From Psychrobacter aquimaris (GTDB taxonomy: Bacteria; Pseudomonadota; Gammaproteobacteria; Pseudomonadales; Moraxellaceae), in NCBI RefSeq assembly GCF_016107525.1, contig NZ_JABASR010000009.1, positions 1 to 64,000 of the forward strand: 64,000 nt of DNA, written 5' to 3'. The stretch's first letter is position 1; every line of letters starts with the position of its first letter. Positions 53,941 through 63,997 of this stretch are shown here, piece after piece. The notes beneath the pieces are model-generated. The model did no database searches. It saw nothing but the letters and a program-made list of their open reading frames with translations, and was not told where the DNA came from. The translations under genes and the position numbers were made by a program.

Positions 53941-56045
53941 GTGACAAAAAATCCAACGCCAATAGTGGTAAAACAACCGCAAAAAATGCGAGTAAAAAGC
54001 CAGCCAGCGGCAAGGTTACCAAGCCCTTACGTCCTGCCAGTGCAGCCAAATCGGGAAAAACGAGCAGTAAGCCTGAAAGTCAACCATCTGGTAACCGCAA
54101 AGCCAAGTTATTTGGTCGCTTGAAAAAGAATGAAGAACAAGGCGCTTATACCAGTGTCAAAAACCTGAAAAATAAAAGAGGGTTTTTGGGTAAAGCGTCT
54201 GGCGCTTCCTCTCGTGGCGGTTTTGAGCAAGATAAAAACCGTTTCCGTACTATTTGGTTCATTGCCTTGGTTGTCTTGGGTTTGCTGATATCCCGTGCTT
54301 ATTATTTACAAGTCGCCAATGCTCAGTTTTATCAAGACAAAGGCGATGAGCTCATCACCAGCGTGCGCACGCAAAAATCCTATCGTGGCATGATTACCGA
54401 TCGCAACAATTTGCCACTTGCAGTCAGTGCACCACTGGCGACAGTCTCCTTCAGTCCGCATGATTACGCGCGTGAATATTACGAGCTTAAGCGTATTATT
54501 ATCACCAATCCTGAGAGCCCGCAACTGGTTGCGCGGATGCAAAAGCGTTTGGATAATATGGATCTGACCACGCTTGCGGCTGCTGCGAATATTTCGGTCA
54601 CTGAGCTAAAAAAAGTCACTGCTATCGATGATAGTGTCGATGTGACCGATGAAGCAGCGGTTAAAGCGGCGCTACCGTCGGGTGCAGGCTCGCACTATCT
54701 GCCGCTACTGAATAAAGTAACGCCCGAGATTGCCCAAAGTGTCAGTACGCTTGATTTTCCTGGCGTCTATGAAAAAAACTTCTTCCAGCGTTATTACCCG
54801 CAGCCGCAACCAAACTCGCAACTGTTGGGCTTTATGGGACAAAATGTCAGCGATCCTGAAGGTGGCTACGAAGGGCGTGCTGGTATCGAACGCCAGTATG
54901 AAACTGAGCTGGCAGGTGACGATGGTAAAGTGTTGGTGCTAAAAGATGCCAAACAAAATAGTTTAAAAGAAATTAAACAGATTGAGCCAGAAATACCGGG
55001 CAAAGATGTCGCACTGACCATTGATTCACGCCTGCAGTATTTACTTTATAAAGAGCTAGAGAAAGCAGGGCGTTTGCAAAAAGCACGCTGGTCGACAGGT
55101 ATGATTGTTGATGTGCAAACCGGTGAGGTGCTTGCCTTATCAACATGGCCATCATTTAACTCCAATAATCTGAATGAGATGACGGGTGAAAACCAACGTA
55201 ACCGTGCACTGCTTGATGTCTTTGAACCCGGTTCGGTGATGAAACCATTTACCGTTGCCGCCGCTTTAGATTCAGGCAAGTACACGGCCACCTCTCTAAT
55301 CGATACCAACCCTGGCTCTATCCGCGTCCGTGGCTATACCATTCGCGATCATAACAATCTAGGTATGATTAATATGGGCACGCTGCTGCAGAAGTCTAGT
55401 AACGTCGCCTCCACCAAGATTGCGTTGTCGCTACCGCCTGATGCGATTACCAATATGCAAAAGCAATTTGGTTTTGGTTCAAAGACACCGCTACAGTTCC
55501 CAGGGGAAGGTAGTGGGCTGGTCGTCACGCCAAAAGAAAAAGAAACGTCACGTCGTGCAACGGTCAGTTATGGCTATGGTCTACAGGTGACACTGGCTCA
55601 GGTCGCTCAGGCTTATTCGGCGCTGGCGGCAGGCGGTGTGATGCATCCATTGACCCTCATCAAAGATGACAAGCCGGAGCCAAGCAAGCGTATCATGGCA
55701 CACGAGCAGGCGATGTCTATCGTACAAATGATGGAAAGTGTCACCGAGCAGGGTGGTACTGCTAAAGGTGCGGCGATTGATGGTTATCGCGTCGCTGGTA
55801 AAACAGGGACGTCGCGTCGTATCAATCCAAAAGGTGGCTACTATACTGACCAATACCGCAACGTTTTTGCTGGTATGGCACCAGCATCTAACCCAAAATT
55901 AGTGGGTGTGATGTTGATCGAAGACCCACGTGCGCAGATTTATGCTGGTTTAACGGTAGCTCCGGTCTTTCATAACGTTATGAAAGAGGCGCTGCGTTTA
56001 TACAATGTACCGTTAGATAAACCGTTAAAAACGGAAGACCAATAG
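53937..56045 (+). CDS. ftsI: Peptidoglycan D,D-transpeptidase FtsI (PBP3)
   Basis: 702 aa. It cross-links septal peptidoglycan. After a Lys/Ser-rich cytoplasmic tail of about 100 residues comes one membrane helix (TIWFIALVVLGLLIS), then a pedestal domain and the transpeptidase domain. Active-site motifs are SVMK with S433, SSN with S487 and N489, and KTG starting at K622, all intact. The long basic tail is larger than in E. coli (588 aa) and likely disordered. It is coupled to ftsL by a 4-base overlap. Confidence 0.95.
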   Translation: MSDKKSNANSGKTTAKNASKKPASGKVTKPLRPASAAKSGKTSSKPESQPSGNRKAKLFGRLKKNEEQGAYTSVKNLKNKRGFLGKASGASSRGGFEQDKNRFRTIWFIALVVLGLLISRAYYLQVANAQFYQDKGDELITSVRTQKSYRGMITDRNNLPLAVSAPLATVSFSPHDYAREYYELKRIIITNPESPQLVARMQKRLDNMDLTTLAAAANISVTELKKVTAIDDSVDVTDEAAVKAALPSGAGSHYLPLLNKVTPEIAQSVSTLDFPGVYEKNFFQRYYPQPQPNSQLLGFMGQNVSDPEGGYEGRAGIERQYETELAGDDGKVLVLKDAKQNSLKEIKQIEPEIPGKDVALTIDSRLQYLLYKELEKAGRLQKARWSTGMIVDVQTGEVLALSTWPSFNSNNLNEMTGENQRNRALLDVFEPGSVMKPFTVAAALDSGKYTATSLIDTNPGSIRVRGYTIRDHNNLGMINMGTLLQKSSNVASTKIALSLPPDAITNMQKQFGFGSKTPLQFPGEGSGLVVTPKEKETSRRATVSYGYGLQVTLAQVAQAYSALAAGGVMHPLTLIKDDKPEPSKRIMAHEQAMSIVQMMESVTEQGGTAKGAAIDGYRVAGKTGTSRRINPKGGYYTDQYRNVFAGMAPASNPKLVGVMLIEDPRAQIYAGLTVAPVFHNVMKEALRLYNVPLDKPLKTEDQ

Positions 56046-56116
56046 CCACAGAAGTAAGTTTTTTAAATGTTCAGCTCTTAACTATTTGATGTGTTTTAAC
56101 CGTTTAGGATTTGCCA

Positions 56117-57853
56117 ATGACTCTGTCACCCTCGTCGCCAAGCAGCACCCCAGTCACCTTGCAACAGCTGGTTGAATCCAGTAGCAGCAATAGGCATGGT
56201 GCAGGTATAGAGCAGGTATTGCAAAAACTATCGACTCAGAAGGCATTGACTGAGAGTGATTCCAAGCAAGTGAATTCGGTTGCCAATATCCCATTCCAGC
56301 AGTTTCGTTTAGACAGTCGTCAGCTAGAGCCGAACGATGTGTTTGTGTTATTAAAAAGCCACATACCAAACTGTCAAAAAAGTCGTGACAACCTTTATCA
56401 AGCCGCTGAAAATGCGGCTTTCATCCTATCAGAAATAGATCCTACGGCTTTGCTTAGTGTCACTAGCGTGTCAAATCATGCCGATATCACCTTACCAAAT
56501 GATAGTACTTCTAAAGCGCAGCAGCATTTAGCAGCACTGCCTTGCCCCGTTTTATACGTGCCCAATATTCGTGATTTTTTAGGGACGCTCATTCAAGCAC
56601 GTTTGCAATATCAGCAGCCTGTGACCTTGCCAAAGGTGGTCGCGGTGACGGGTACCAATGGCAAAACCACCATCAGTCAATTGGTGGCGCAATTGACGCA
56701 GCTGACTGGCATGAGCAGCGCGGTCATGGGCACAGCAGGTAATGGCAGGCTTGGTGCTTTGGTGCAAGCCAGCCATACCACGGGCGACGCCCTAGCGGTA
56801 CAGCAATTTTTATATCAAATGGGTACAGAGAATGCTCAGTTATTGGCATTAGAAGCCAGCTCGCATGGTTTGGATCAGCAGCGTTTACAAGGTATGCCCG
56901 TGTCGGTGGCGATTTATACCAACTTAAGCCGTGACCACTTAGACTATCATGCTGATATGGCAGAGTATGCGGCAGCAAAAGCTAGACTGTTTGATAAAGC
57001 ACATTTTCCAGCGTTGACCCACGCCATCATCAATATCGATGATGAACATTCCCAGATTATGTTAGATACGGCAAACGCTAGTAATTTAACGGTATGGACC
57101 TACAGTCTAGAACCATCAAAATCTGCGACCTTTGTTGCGGCTGAAATCAAGCCAAGCTTACAAGGTGTCGAGATTACGCTACGGACTGATTTTGGCAATA
57201 CTGATGCTGGTAATACTGATTTTAAAAATAAAGAAACCAATAGCATCACTATCGTCAGCCCATTATTGGGGCGCTTTAATGTTGCCAATTTGCTTGCCGC
57301 TATGGCCGCTGCTGTCGCCTTAGGAATTAGCCTTGAGCGTATTGCCGCCGTCGTGCCGCAGCTACAAGGTGCAGTTGGACGTATGCAGCGTGTGCCATCC
57401 AATGATGGCTGCTTTATCGTTGATTACGCGCATACGCCAGATGCTTTAAGCCAAGTGCTTGCCAGTCTAAAGACCCATTGTAAGGGACAGCTGTGGGCAG
57501 TGTTTGGTTGTGGTGGCGACCGTGATGCGGGTAAACGTCCTTTGATGGCGCAAGCAGGATTGGCAGGCGCAGATCAAGTTATCTTAACGGCAGACAATCC
57601 GCGCACCGAAGACCCTGAGGTGATTTTGCAGGATATGCAAGTGGGCATGACGAGCGAGCAATATCAGCGCACTCATATCGAACCTGCACGGCAAACAGCG
57701 ATTGAATACGCAGTCAGTCAAGCGGCTGCCGATGATATCGTCGTTATCGCTGGCAAGGGTCATGAAACCTATCAAGAAATTAACCATGTCCGTTATGATT
57801 TTGACGACAGTGTTATTTTACAAAATGCTTTAAGGCAAGCAGGGCGCGTATAG
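56117..57853 (+). CDS. murE: UDP-MurNAc-tripeptide synthetase (meso-DAP ligase)
   Basis: 578 aa from the ATG at 56117, which has AGGA 7 bases upstream; a TTG two codons earlier is less likely. It adds meso-diaminopimelate to UDP-MurNAc-L-Ala-D-Glu. Motifs are the ATP loop VTGTNGKTT near residue 180, ASSHGLDQ, and DNPRTEDP near 495, where DNPR marks meso-DAP over lysine specificity. Two loops (N-terminal 40 residues and about 355-385, with repeated NTD) are longer than in E. coli (495 aa). Confidence 0.94.
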   Translation: MTLSPSSPSSTPVTLQQLVESSSSNRHGAGIEQVLQKLSTQKALTESDSKQVNSVANIPFQQFRLDSRQLEPNDVFVLLKSHIPNCQKSRDNLYQAAENAAFILSEIDPTALLSVTSVSNHADITLPNDSTSKAQQHLAALPCPVLYVPNIRDFLGTLIQARLQYQQPVTLPKVVAVTGTNGKTTISQLVAQLTQLTGMSSAVMGTAGNGRLGALVQASHTTGDALAVQQFLYQMGTENAQLLALEASSHGLDQQRLQGMPVSVAIYTNLSRDHLDYHADMAEYAAAKARLFDKAHFPALTHAIINIDDEHSQIMLDTANASNLTVWTYSLEPSKSATFVAAEIKPSLQGVEITLRTDFGNTDAGNTDFKNKETNSITIVSPLLGRFNVANLLAAMAAAVALGISLERIAAVVPQLQGAVGRMQRVPSNDGCFIVDYAHTPDALSQVLASLKTHCKGQLWAVFGCGGDRDAGKRPLMAQAGLAGADQVILTADNPRTEDPEVILQDMQVGMTSEQYQRTHIEPARQTAIEYAVSQAAADDIVVIAGKGHETYQEINHVRYDFDDSVILQNALRQAGRV

Positions 57854-57964
57854 CCTTTATAAATAATTGAGAGCGCTTACAGTTAGTTTTGCATACTGCT
57901 GAAGAAGTATTGGTCGTTAACTATAAAAAATAAATAAGTAGTCATCATATATAAGGTAATCATT

Positions 57965-59425
57965 ATGACAGCCGACAACGATAACAGCATTCAGTCGCAA
58001 GGGCTGTATGTTTGGCAAGCAGACAATCTGCTCGCGGCAACCGCCGCACTCGATGGCCATTGGCAGTTCGATAAAGAACAAGCAGTACCAAGCAATGACG
58101 CAAGCAACTCAATTAGCAGCATCCGCGTTGCTACCGATACCCGTACGATAAAACCTGGTGATATCTTTTTAGCACTAAGCGGTGATAATTTTGATGGTCA
58201 CGATTATATTGATACGGCTATTGAACAAGGTGCGGTTGCGGCTATTGTCTCTCGTACCGTTGCTACGGCTGATGCAAATAGCATTCCGCAGTTAGTGGTG
58301 AGCGACACCCGTTTAGCGCTAGGGCAATTGGCTGCGTATCGTCGTCAACAGCATCAAAACTTAACCGTCATTGCTATTACTGGCTCTAGCGGTAAGACCA
58401 CCTGTAAAGAGATGCTCGGCAGTATTTTTGGCAGACTAGCACCGACATTGATTACCCGTGGCAATCTAAACAATGACTTGGGTGTGCCGATGATGTTGCT
58501 CGAATTATCCGATCATCATCGCTATGCCATCCTAGAGCTTGGCGCAAATCATATTGGCGAAATTGCTTATACCACAGAGATTGTCCAGCCAGATGTTGCG
58601 TGTATCTTAAATATTGGTACGGCGCATTTGGGTGAGTTTGGCAGCCGTGAAGGGATTTGCCAAACCAAGGCGGAGATTTACCATACTTTGAATGATAGCC
58701 AATTTGCGATCGTTCCTGATAAAGATGATTTTACCAATCAATTACGCCGTATCGCTGAAAAGCATACGTCACACGTGATTGGTTTTGGCAATACCGATGT
58801 CAGTGCCAGTCATTTAGATGTTGAGCCTGAGCGTAGTGAATTTAAGCTGCATATCGGCAATCAAGTTCATGATATTAACTTGCCACTAGCGGGCGAGCAC
58901 AACGTCAATAATGCCTTAGCCGCTGCTGCTTGTGCTCATGCGTTAAATATTGATGTTAGTGATATCGTTGTCGGGCTTGAAAATGCCCGTCCTGCTAAAG
59001 GGCGCTTGAACAGTCAATTACTGGGTATGCATCGCTTGATTGATGATACGTATAATGCCAATCCGCATTCGGTGCGAGCGGCAGCTAAAGTATTGGCGGC
59101 GCAAACGGGCACGCAAGTGATGGTATTGGGTGATATTGCGGAGCTGGGAGAGGCGGCGGTCAGCGAGCATCAAAGCTTGGGTCGTACGATTGCGACCACC
59201 GGTATCAACGTGCTGCTGTGTGTCGGTGAATATGCGCCTTATACCGTGGCGGGTGCGCAAGAGATTTCTGATATCAGTGCTTATGCGTTTACGGATAAAG
59301 ACAGCTTATTGGCATATTTACAGCCGTATTTGCAAGCGCAACAGGCGCAGCCTTGTACGGTACTGTTCAAAGGTTCTCGTTCCATGCAAATGGAAACCCT
59401 TATCAATGCGCTAGTCGAGGAGTAG
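57965..59425 (+). CDS. murF: UDP-MurNAc-tripeptide D-Ala-D-Ala ligase
   Basis: 486 aa (E. coli 452). It adds D-Ala-D-Ala to the UDP-MurNAc-tripeptide. The Mur ligase motifs are ITGSSGKTTCKE near residue 139, GANHIGEIAYT near 195 and DDTYNANPHSV near 360. AAGG lies before the ATG. The gene is followed by mraY after 3 bases. Confidence 0.95.
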   Translation: MTADNDNSIQSQGLYVWQADNLLAATAALDGHWQFDKEQAVPSNDASNSISSIRVATDTRTIKPGDIFLALSGDNFDGHDYIDTAIEQGAVAAIVSRTVATADANSIPQLVVSDTRLALGQLAAYRRQQHQNLTVIAITGSSGKTTCKEMLGSIFGRLAPTLITRGNLNNDLGVPMMLLELSDHHRYAILELGANHIGEIAYTTEIVQPDVACILNIGTAHLGEFGSREGICQTKAEIYHTLNDSQFAIVPDKDDFTNQLRRIAEKHTSHVIGFGNTDVSASHLDVEPERSEFKLHIGNQVHDINLPLAGEHNVNNALAAAACAHALNIDVSDIVVGLENARPAKGRLNSQLLGMHRLIDDTYNANPHSVRAAAKVLAAQTGTQVMVLGDIAELGEAAVSEHQSLGRTIATTGINVLLCVGEYAPYTVAGAQEISDISAYAFTDKDSLLAYLQPYLQAQQAQPCTVLFKGSRSMQMETLINALVEE

Positions 59426-59428
59426 GCG

Positions 59429-60547
59429 GTGTTAGTTTGGTTGTTTGGCTGGCTTGGTCAGTATTATACGCCGTTTTCTGCGGTTTCTTCGTTGACGCTA
59501 CGAGCGTTACTTGCGGTCATTACCGCCCTCGCATTTAGCATGTTTTTTGGCGGGCGTGTGATTCGACGTCTGCGTGCGCTTAAGTATGGTCAGGCGATTC
59601 GCAATGATGGTCCGCAATCGCATTTGGCTAAAACTGGTACCCCGACCATGGGTGGGGTGCTGATTTTAAGTGCGATTGGCGTATCCACCTTACTGTGGGC
59701 GCGTTTGAGTAACCCGTACGTTTGGATTTTGCTCATCGTCATGATTATCTTTGGCGCGGTTGGCTGGGCAGATGATTGGCTAAAAATTAAGTATAAAGAT
59801 CCCAAAGGTTTAATCGCCCGCAAGAAGTACTTTTGGCTCTCTATGGGTGCATTATTCGTCGGTGTGTCTTTGTATTATATCGCCACCTTGCAACCAGATA
59901 TCGCGACCACGCGCGAGATGCAGGATTTGCTACTACCGATTTTTAAAGATTGGATGATTCCTTTCTCGGCAGTGCCGTTTGGTATTGGCTTTATTATCTT
60001 TACCTACTTTGTGATTAATGGTGCTTCTAACGCTGTCAACTTAACCGATGGCTTGGATGGCTTAGCCATTTTGCCTGTGGTTTTGGTAGCGGCAGGCTTG
60101 GGCGCGATGGCCTATGTTTCGGGTGATGTGCGCTTTGCTGATTACTTGCATGTGCCTTATATTGCCTATAACTCCGAGGTTCTCATTGTCTGTGGTTCGA
60201 TGATTGGTGCGGGGCTTGGTTTCTTATGGTTCAACGCCCATCCAGCCCAAGTATTTATGGGTGATGTGGGGGCACTTGCTCTTGGGGCAATGCTCGGTAC
60301 GATTGCCGTTATGACCCGTCAAGAGATTGCTTTTGCTATTATGGGTGGTCTATTTGTTGCCGAAGCGTTATCGGTCATGTTACAGGTTGGCTCGTATAAG
60401 CTGCGTAAAAAGCGCGTCTTTCGGATGGCACCATTGCATCATCATTTTGAAGAAATTGGCTGGAAAGAGACGCAAGTAGTGGCAAGGTTTTGGATTATTG
60501 CCATTATCCTTGTGATTCTTGGGCTAATGACCTTAAAGCTACGTTAA
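59429..60547 (+). CDS. mraY: Phospho-N-acetylmuramoyl-pentapeptide transferase
   Basis: 372 aa with about ten membrane helices. It joins UDP-MurNAc-pentapeptide to undecaprenyl phosphate (lipid I). Motifs are [11 protein letters not shown] near residue 70, ADDWLK, the catalytic loop [10 protein letters not shown] near 205, and the metal/His motif PLHHHFE near 335. The start is GTG with GGAG upstream. It is the last cell-wall gene here: murD, ftsW and murG are not present downstream, and a terminator follows. Confidence 0.96.
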   Translation: MLVWLFGWLGQYYTPFSAVSSLTLRALLAVITALAFSMFFGGRVIRRLRALKYGQAIRNDGPQSHLAKTGTPTMGGVLILSAIGVSTLLWARLSNPYVWILLIVMIIFGAVGWADDWLKIKYKDPKGLIARKKYFWLSMGALFVGVSLYYIATLQPDIATTREMQDLLLPIFKDWMIPFSAVPFGIGFIIFTYFVINGASNAVNLTDGLDGLAILPVVLVAAGLGAMAYVSGDVRFADYLHVPYIAYNSEVLIVCGSMIGAGLGFLWFNAHPAQVFMGDVGALALGAMLGTIAVMTRQEIAFAIMGGLFVAEALSVMLQVGSYKLRKKRVFRMAPLHHHFEEIGWKETQVVARFWIIAIILVILGLMTLKLR

Positions 60548-60590
60548 CACAGCCATATCGCTTGAACATTAATATGAATATCATTTATGC

Positions 60591-60628
60591 AAAAGCCATC
60601 TCACTTTAGTTGAGGTGGCTTTTTTTTG
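60591..60628 (+). terminator. mraY terminator, end of the cell-wall cluster
   Basis: AAAAGCCATCTCA and TGAGGTGGCTTTT pair (one G-U) around a 7-base loop, followed by a run of T. Confidence 0.9.
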
Positions 60629-60733
60629 GTTGCTGATAGCTTGTTTTCTGCATTGTTTATCGCGCCTTTTATCACGCAGTAAGCCTGAATTTTGTTAAAA
60701 TGGCAGCCATATTGCTATGACGTTGAGATACTT

Positions 60734-61693
60734 GTGAGCTTATTTATTTGTCCCCTTTGCCAATCACCACTACAACCCGCCGCAGATACGTGGCGCTGCG
60801 ATGGTAGCTTACACCCAAAACAAACCGCTCATCCATTTGATGTGGCACGTCAGGGTTATGTCAATCTATTACCCGTGCAACAAAAAAAATCCAAAGCACC
60901 AGGCGATAGCCAGCAATCAATCGAGGCGCGCAAACGGTTTTTAAATGCCGGACATTATCAGCCATTGCAAACGCTTATTTGCCAAAAAATGAGGGAATTG
61001 TTGTCAAAAAATGATTCAGTCACTGAGCCAATAATTAAAAAGGATAGCAAGGTGGTCAATTGGTTGGATATTGGCTGCGGCGAAGGTTATTACACGCAGG
61101 CAATGACACAGACGGGAATGGATACGCTCATCGCGGCAGATATCAGTAAACCTGCTGTGGTAGAGCTTGCAAAAGCCAGTAAGGCTTTAGGTCGTCTTTG
61201 GTATCAGCAAGCTAAAGACAGTGTTACTAATGAGACAGTTAAGTCAGCAGCCATCTATCCATTTGTTACCAGCGCTGCCCACTTGCCGTTACGCACCCAT
61301 AGCATAAAGGGTATTAGCAGTATTTTTAGCCCTATCTTGCCAGAAGCGTTCAATGAGGTATTGACTGCAGACGGTTATTTAATCATCGCCAAGCCAGATG
61401 TCGGGCATCTAGCGACGATGCGAGAAGCATTATTTGATAGCGTCCGCGAGCATGATTCTGATAAATTTTTGCATGAATTAGCTCCATACTTTACGCTAAT
61501 GGGTACGGAGCGTGTCAGTACCGAGATGACATTGTCAGCCACTGATCTGGCTGATTTGATGACCATGACGCCTTATGCTTATCGCGCGCTTAATGAAAAA
61601 AGACAGGCGCTACTAGACTCGGTCGAAACAGAGCCTTTTGCAACGCAAGCTAAGTTTGTCATTTATATTTTGCAGAAGACGGTAGCTGAATAG
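60734..61693 (+). CDS. rlmA: 23S rRNA (guanine(745)-N1)-methyltransferase, RlmA-like
   Basis: 319 aa from the GTG at 60734; the longer ORF would start at a TTG with no support. A zinc-finger start (FICPLCQSPL, then WRCDG) leads into HPFDVARQGYVNLLP, the RlmA hallmark. The SAM-binding motif LDIGCGEGYYTQAM is near residue 110. It methylates G745 in 23S rRNA helix 35. It has its own transcription start after the mraY terminator and is convergent with cls. Confidence 0.88.
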   Translation: MSLFICPLCQSPLQPAADTWRCDGSLHPKQTAHPFDVARQGYVNLLPVQQKKSKAPGDSQQSIEARKRFLNAGHYQPLQTLICQKMRELLSKNDSVTEPIIKKDSKVVNWLDIGCGEGYYTQAMTQTGMDTLIAADISKPAVVELAKASKALGRLWYQQAKDSVTNETVKSAAIYPFVTSAAHLPLRTHSIKGISSIFSPILPEAFNEVLTADGYLIIAKPDVGHLATMREALFDSVREHDSDKFLHELAPYFTLMGTERVSTEMTLSATDLADLMTMTPYAYRALNEKRQALLDSVETEPFATQAKFVIYILQKTVAE

Positions 61694-61753
61694 AATTGTT
61701 TCATGTAATTAGCATTCCTTTCATGGCATTTAGCTTACTTGCTAAGAGTTGGG

Positions 61754-63253
61754 TTATAAAATGGGTCCCATGGTAGCGATGATGTTATTCCAGATTTTAT
61801 AGGACAACGGCCAGTTTTCAACTTGCTCACGAGTGACTTCTTCAGAATCAGCGATATACTGATATTGTCGCTCAACAATGTCTGCTGTCAGCGTTTTATC
61901 GCTAAACACAATGTTGTTTTCGTAGTTCAAATCAAAGCTACGCAAGTCTAGATTGGTGGAGCCAATCAGACTGATTTCGCCATCGACAGTCAAAGTTTTG
62001 GCGTGTAATAGGCCAGGCTTGTATTCATAAATGCTTACCCCAGCTTCAAGCAGTTGCCAGTAATAACTATGACTGGTAGCAGCCACGACTATTGAATCGT
62101 TGTTCTTTGGGAAAATCATGGTTACTTGCACACCGCGATAAGCGGTCGCACATAAAATGCTAACGAGCGAATAATCAGGCACAAAATATGGGGTTGAGAT
62201 AATCAGGGTTCGCTTCGCCTGCCCAATTAAGGTGCCTAAAAATTGCGGCGTGGTGCCGCGTCGTTGGGTGGGACCATCAGAAAAAACTTGTGCAGCAAAG
62301 CCTTTTGGCGGCGGTTTTATTGGTAAGGTCTCATCAGCCTCTGCCTGAGATGATTTTTGTTGTTCTGGTTGAGGGTTGATAAAATAAGGAAAGCTATCGA
62401 GCGGCGTATGGGGATTTTCAGTCAGCCAATCACTGGCAAACAACATCTGATTTTGTGCCACAACCGGTCCTTCGACCCGCAGCATAATATCTACCCACGG
62501 CGCAAATTTTGGCTTTACACGAAACTCAGGATCGGCGCAGTTGCGACTGCCATTGTAGCTGATTTTGCCATCAATGACCGTAATCTTGCGGTGATTTCGC
62601 AAGTCGATGCGGCTAAACATGAGTACCTTTAAAATAGGACTAATTGGTAGGGCAACACTGACTTGTACGCCAGCTTCTTTCATTTCCTGCCATATCTTTG
62701 AGCCTACCATTTTCCGTGAGCCCAAACCGTCGACCATCGCTCGGCAGGTGACGCCGCGTCGTGCTGCACGCATGAGCGCTTGGGCAGTATCAAGTCCCAT
62801 ACCATCGATCAGCCAAATATAATACAGCACATGGATATGATCGGTCGCTGCATCAAAGTCGGCAATCATACGTTTGCGAGTCTCAGCCGCATCTGCCATC
62901 AGCTCTGCACGATTTCCCACCGTTGTATGATAGCCAGTCGCATTTGCAGCGTAGGCAAAGGCCGCTTGGTATTCCGGTTTGATATTCTCCAACAAAGCTG
63001 TCTCATGACCAAGCACATCAGGACGATGTGCAGCCAGCTTATTGATGATCTGCTTACGTTCGCGCTTAAAGTTGCCCTCCAGATGCACCTCACCAAACAT
63101 CCAATAAATCACCACTCCCAAATAAGGTAAAATAAACAAGATGACGATCCAGGCTAGCCTAGCAGGGGAAGTCAGATCATGGCGAGCGAGCACTCGCAAT
63201 GAGATCAGTATCAGCAGCATAAAATGAATGATTAAAAATATATTCAAAAGCAT
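61754..63253 (-). CDS. cls: Cardiolipin synthase (phospholipase D family)
   Basis: 499 aa. Two N-terminal membrane segments (residues 1-22 and 33-52) are followed by two PLD catalytic motifs: HRKITVIDGKISYNGSRN near residue 220 and HAKTLTVDGEISLIGSTN near 415, each an HxKxxxxD with a following Ser/Asn. It joins two phosphatidylglycerols to cardiolipin. The structure matches ClsA. A 30-residue insert near 305-335 is rich in Gln, Ser and Pro. Its rbs is weak. Confidence 0.93.
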   Translation of the reverse strand: MLLNIFLIIHFMLLILISLRVLARHDLTSPARLAWIVILFILPYLGVVIYWMFGEVHLEGNFKRERKQIINKLAAHRPDVLGHETALLENIKPEYQAAFAYAANATGYHTTVGNRAELMADAAETRKRMIADFDAATDHIHVLYYIWLIDGMGLDTAQALMRAARRGVTCRAMVDGLGSRKMVGSKIWQEMKEAGVQVSVALPISPILKVLMFSRIDLRNHRKITVIDGKISYNGSRNCADPEFRVKPKFAPWVDIMLRVEGPVVAQNQMLFASDWLTENPHTPLDSFPYFINPQPEQQKSSQAEADETLPIKPPPKGFAAQVFSDGPTQRRGTTPQFLGTLIGQAKRTLIISTPYFVPDYSLVSILCATAYRGVQVTMIFPKNNDSIVVAATSHSYYWQLLEAGVSIYEYKPGLLHAKTLTVDGEISLIGSTNLDLRSFDLNYENNIVFSDKTLTADIVERQYQYIADSEEVTREQVENWPLSYKIWNNIIATMGPIL

Positions 63254-63427
63254 AGTGCCTCCCGTCCTTGTTGTTTTTATTTACAGTATTTATCAGTGGC
63301 TCTTATTGATTATAGCGCACTGTAAAACTCCCACTGTTTTGATTGGTAAAAGCAGCAATGAGGTAAGGTTAGCGGTTATGGTATTTAGGAGTAAGCTTGT
63401 TCAAGCTCATGAAGATATATGTTGCCA

Positions 63428-63997
63428 TTAATATTCTCCTAACAGCCAACCACTGACAAAGGCAAAATATTCGCGAAACCAAGCGTTGTAACGAGTGGAT
63501 AAAGGCGTGGGACTGGCGATGGTGAGCGGTTGTGTATAGCCCTGATGGCGTGCAATGCTGGCTGCGCGAATACTATGAAAATCACTGGTAACGATGGCGA
63601 TAGGATCAGTGATAGAAAGCCCTTTTGCTTCCAAAAATGCTCGGCTGTTAGCGAGGTTTTCCTCTGTACTGGTACTTTTGCCTTCTTGTAAGATGCATCT
63701 GAATGCCACGCCATGTACCTCATGCAAATACGTGGCCATAATGTCGGCTTCGCTACGTGTACGCTGAAAACCAACGCCACCACTGGTTATTACCAAAGCA
63801 TTTGGTTGCGTCTTGATAAGGGGCACGGCGGTGTCCAAGCGCTTGGCGAGAGTCGGTGTTGGCTTACCTGCAACCGTGCCTGAGCCTAATACAATGATAG
63901 CAGCGACTGCAGGTACGGATTTAGTGCTCTGTTTAATCTGCTGCTGTAAGACGTAAGTAAAGATGCCAAAGCTGACTAGCCAAATGAAAAATACCAT
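63428..63997 (-). CDS. YdcF/DUF218 family protein, 5' end beyond window edge
   Basis: 189 aa visible; the frame is open to the end of the window, so the true start may lie outside. It has a hydrophobic first segment (IWLVSFGIFTYVLQ) and the DUF218 motifs VLGSGT, TSGGVG, EADIMATYLHEV, SEEN-like STEENLANS and TSDFHSIRAASIARHQGY. Family members include SanA, ElyC and YdcF, linked to envelope or peptidoglycan-precursor functions. The specific role cannot be assigned. Confidence 0.75.
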   Translation of the reverse strand: MVFFIWLVSFGIFTYVLQQQIKQSTKSVPAVAAIIVLGSGTVAGKPTPTLAKRLDTAVPLIKTQPNALVITSGGVGFQRTRSEADIMATYLHEVHGVAFRCILQEGKSTSTEENLANSRAFLEAKGLSITDPIAIVTSDFHSIRAASIARHQGYTQPLTIASPTPLSTRYNAWFREYFAFVSGWLLGEY

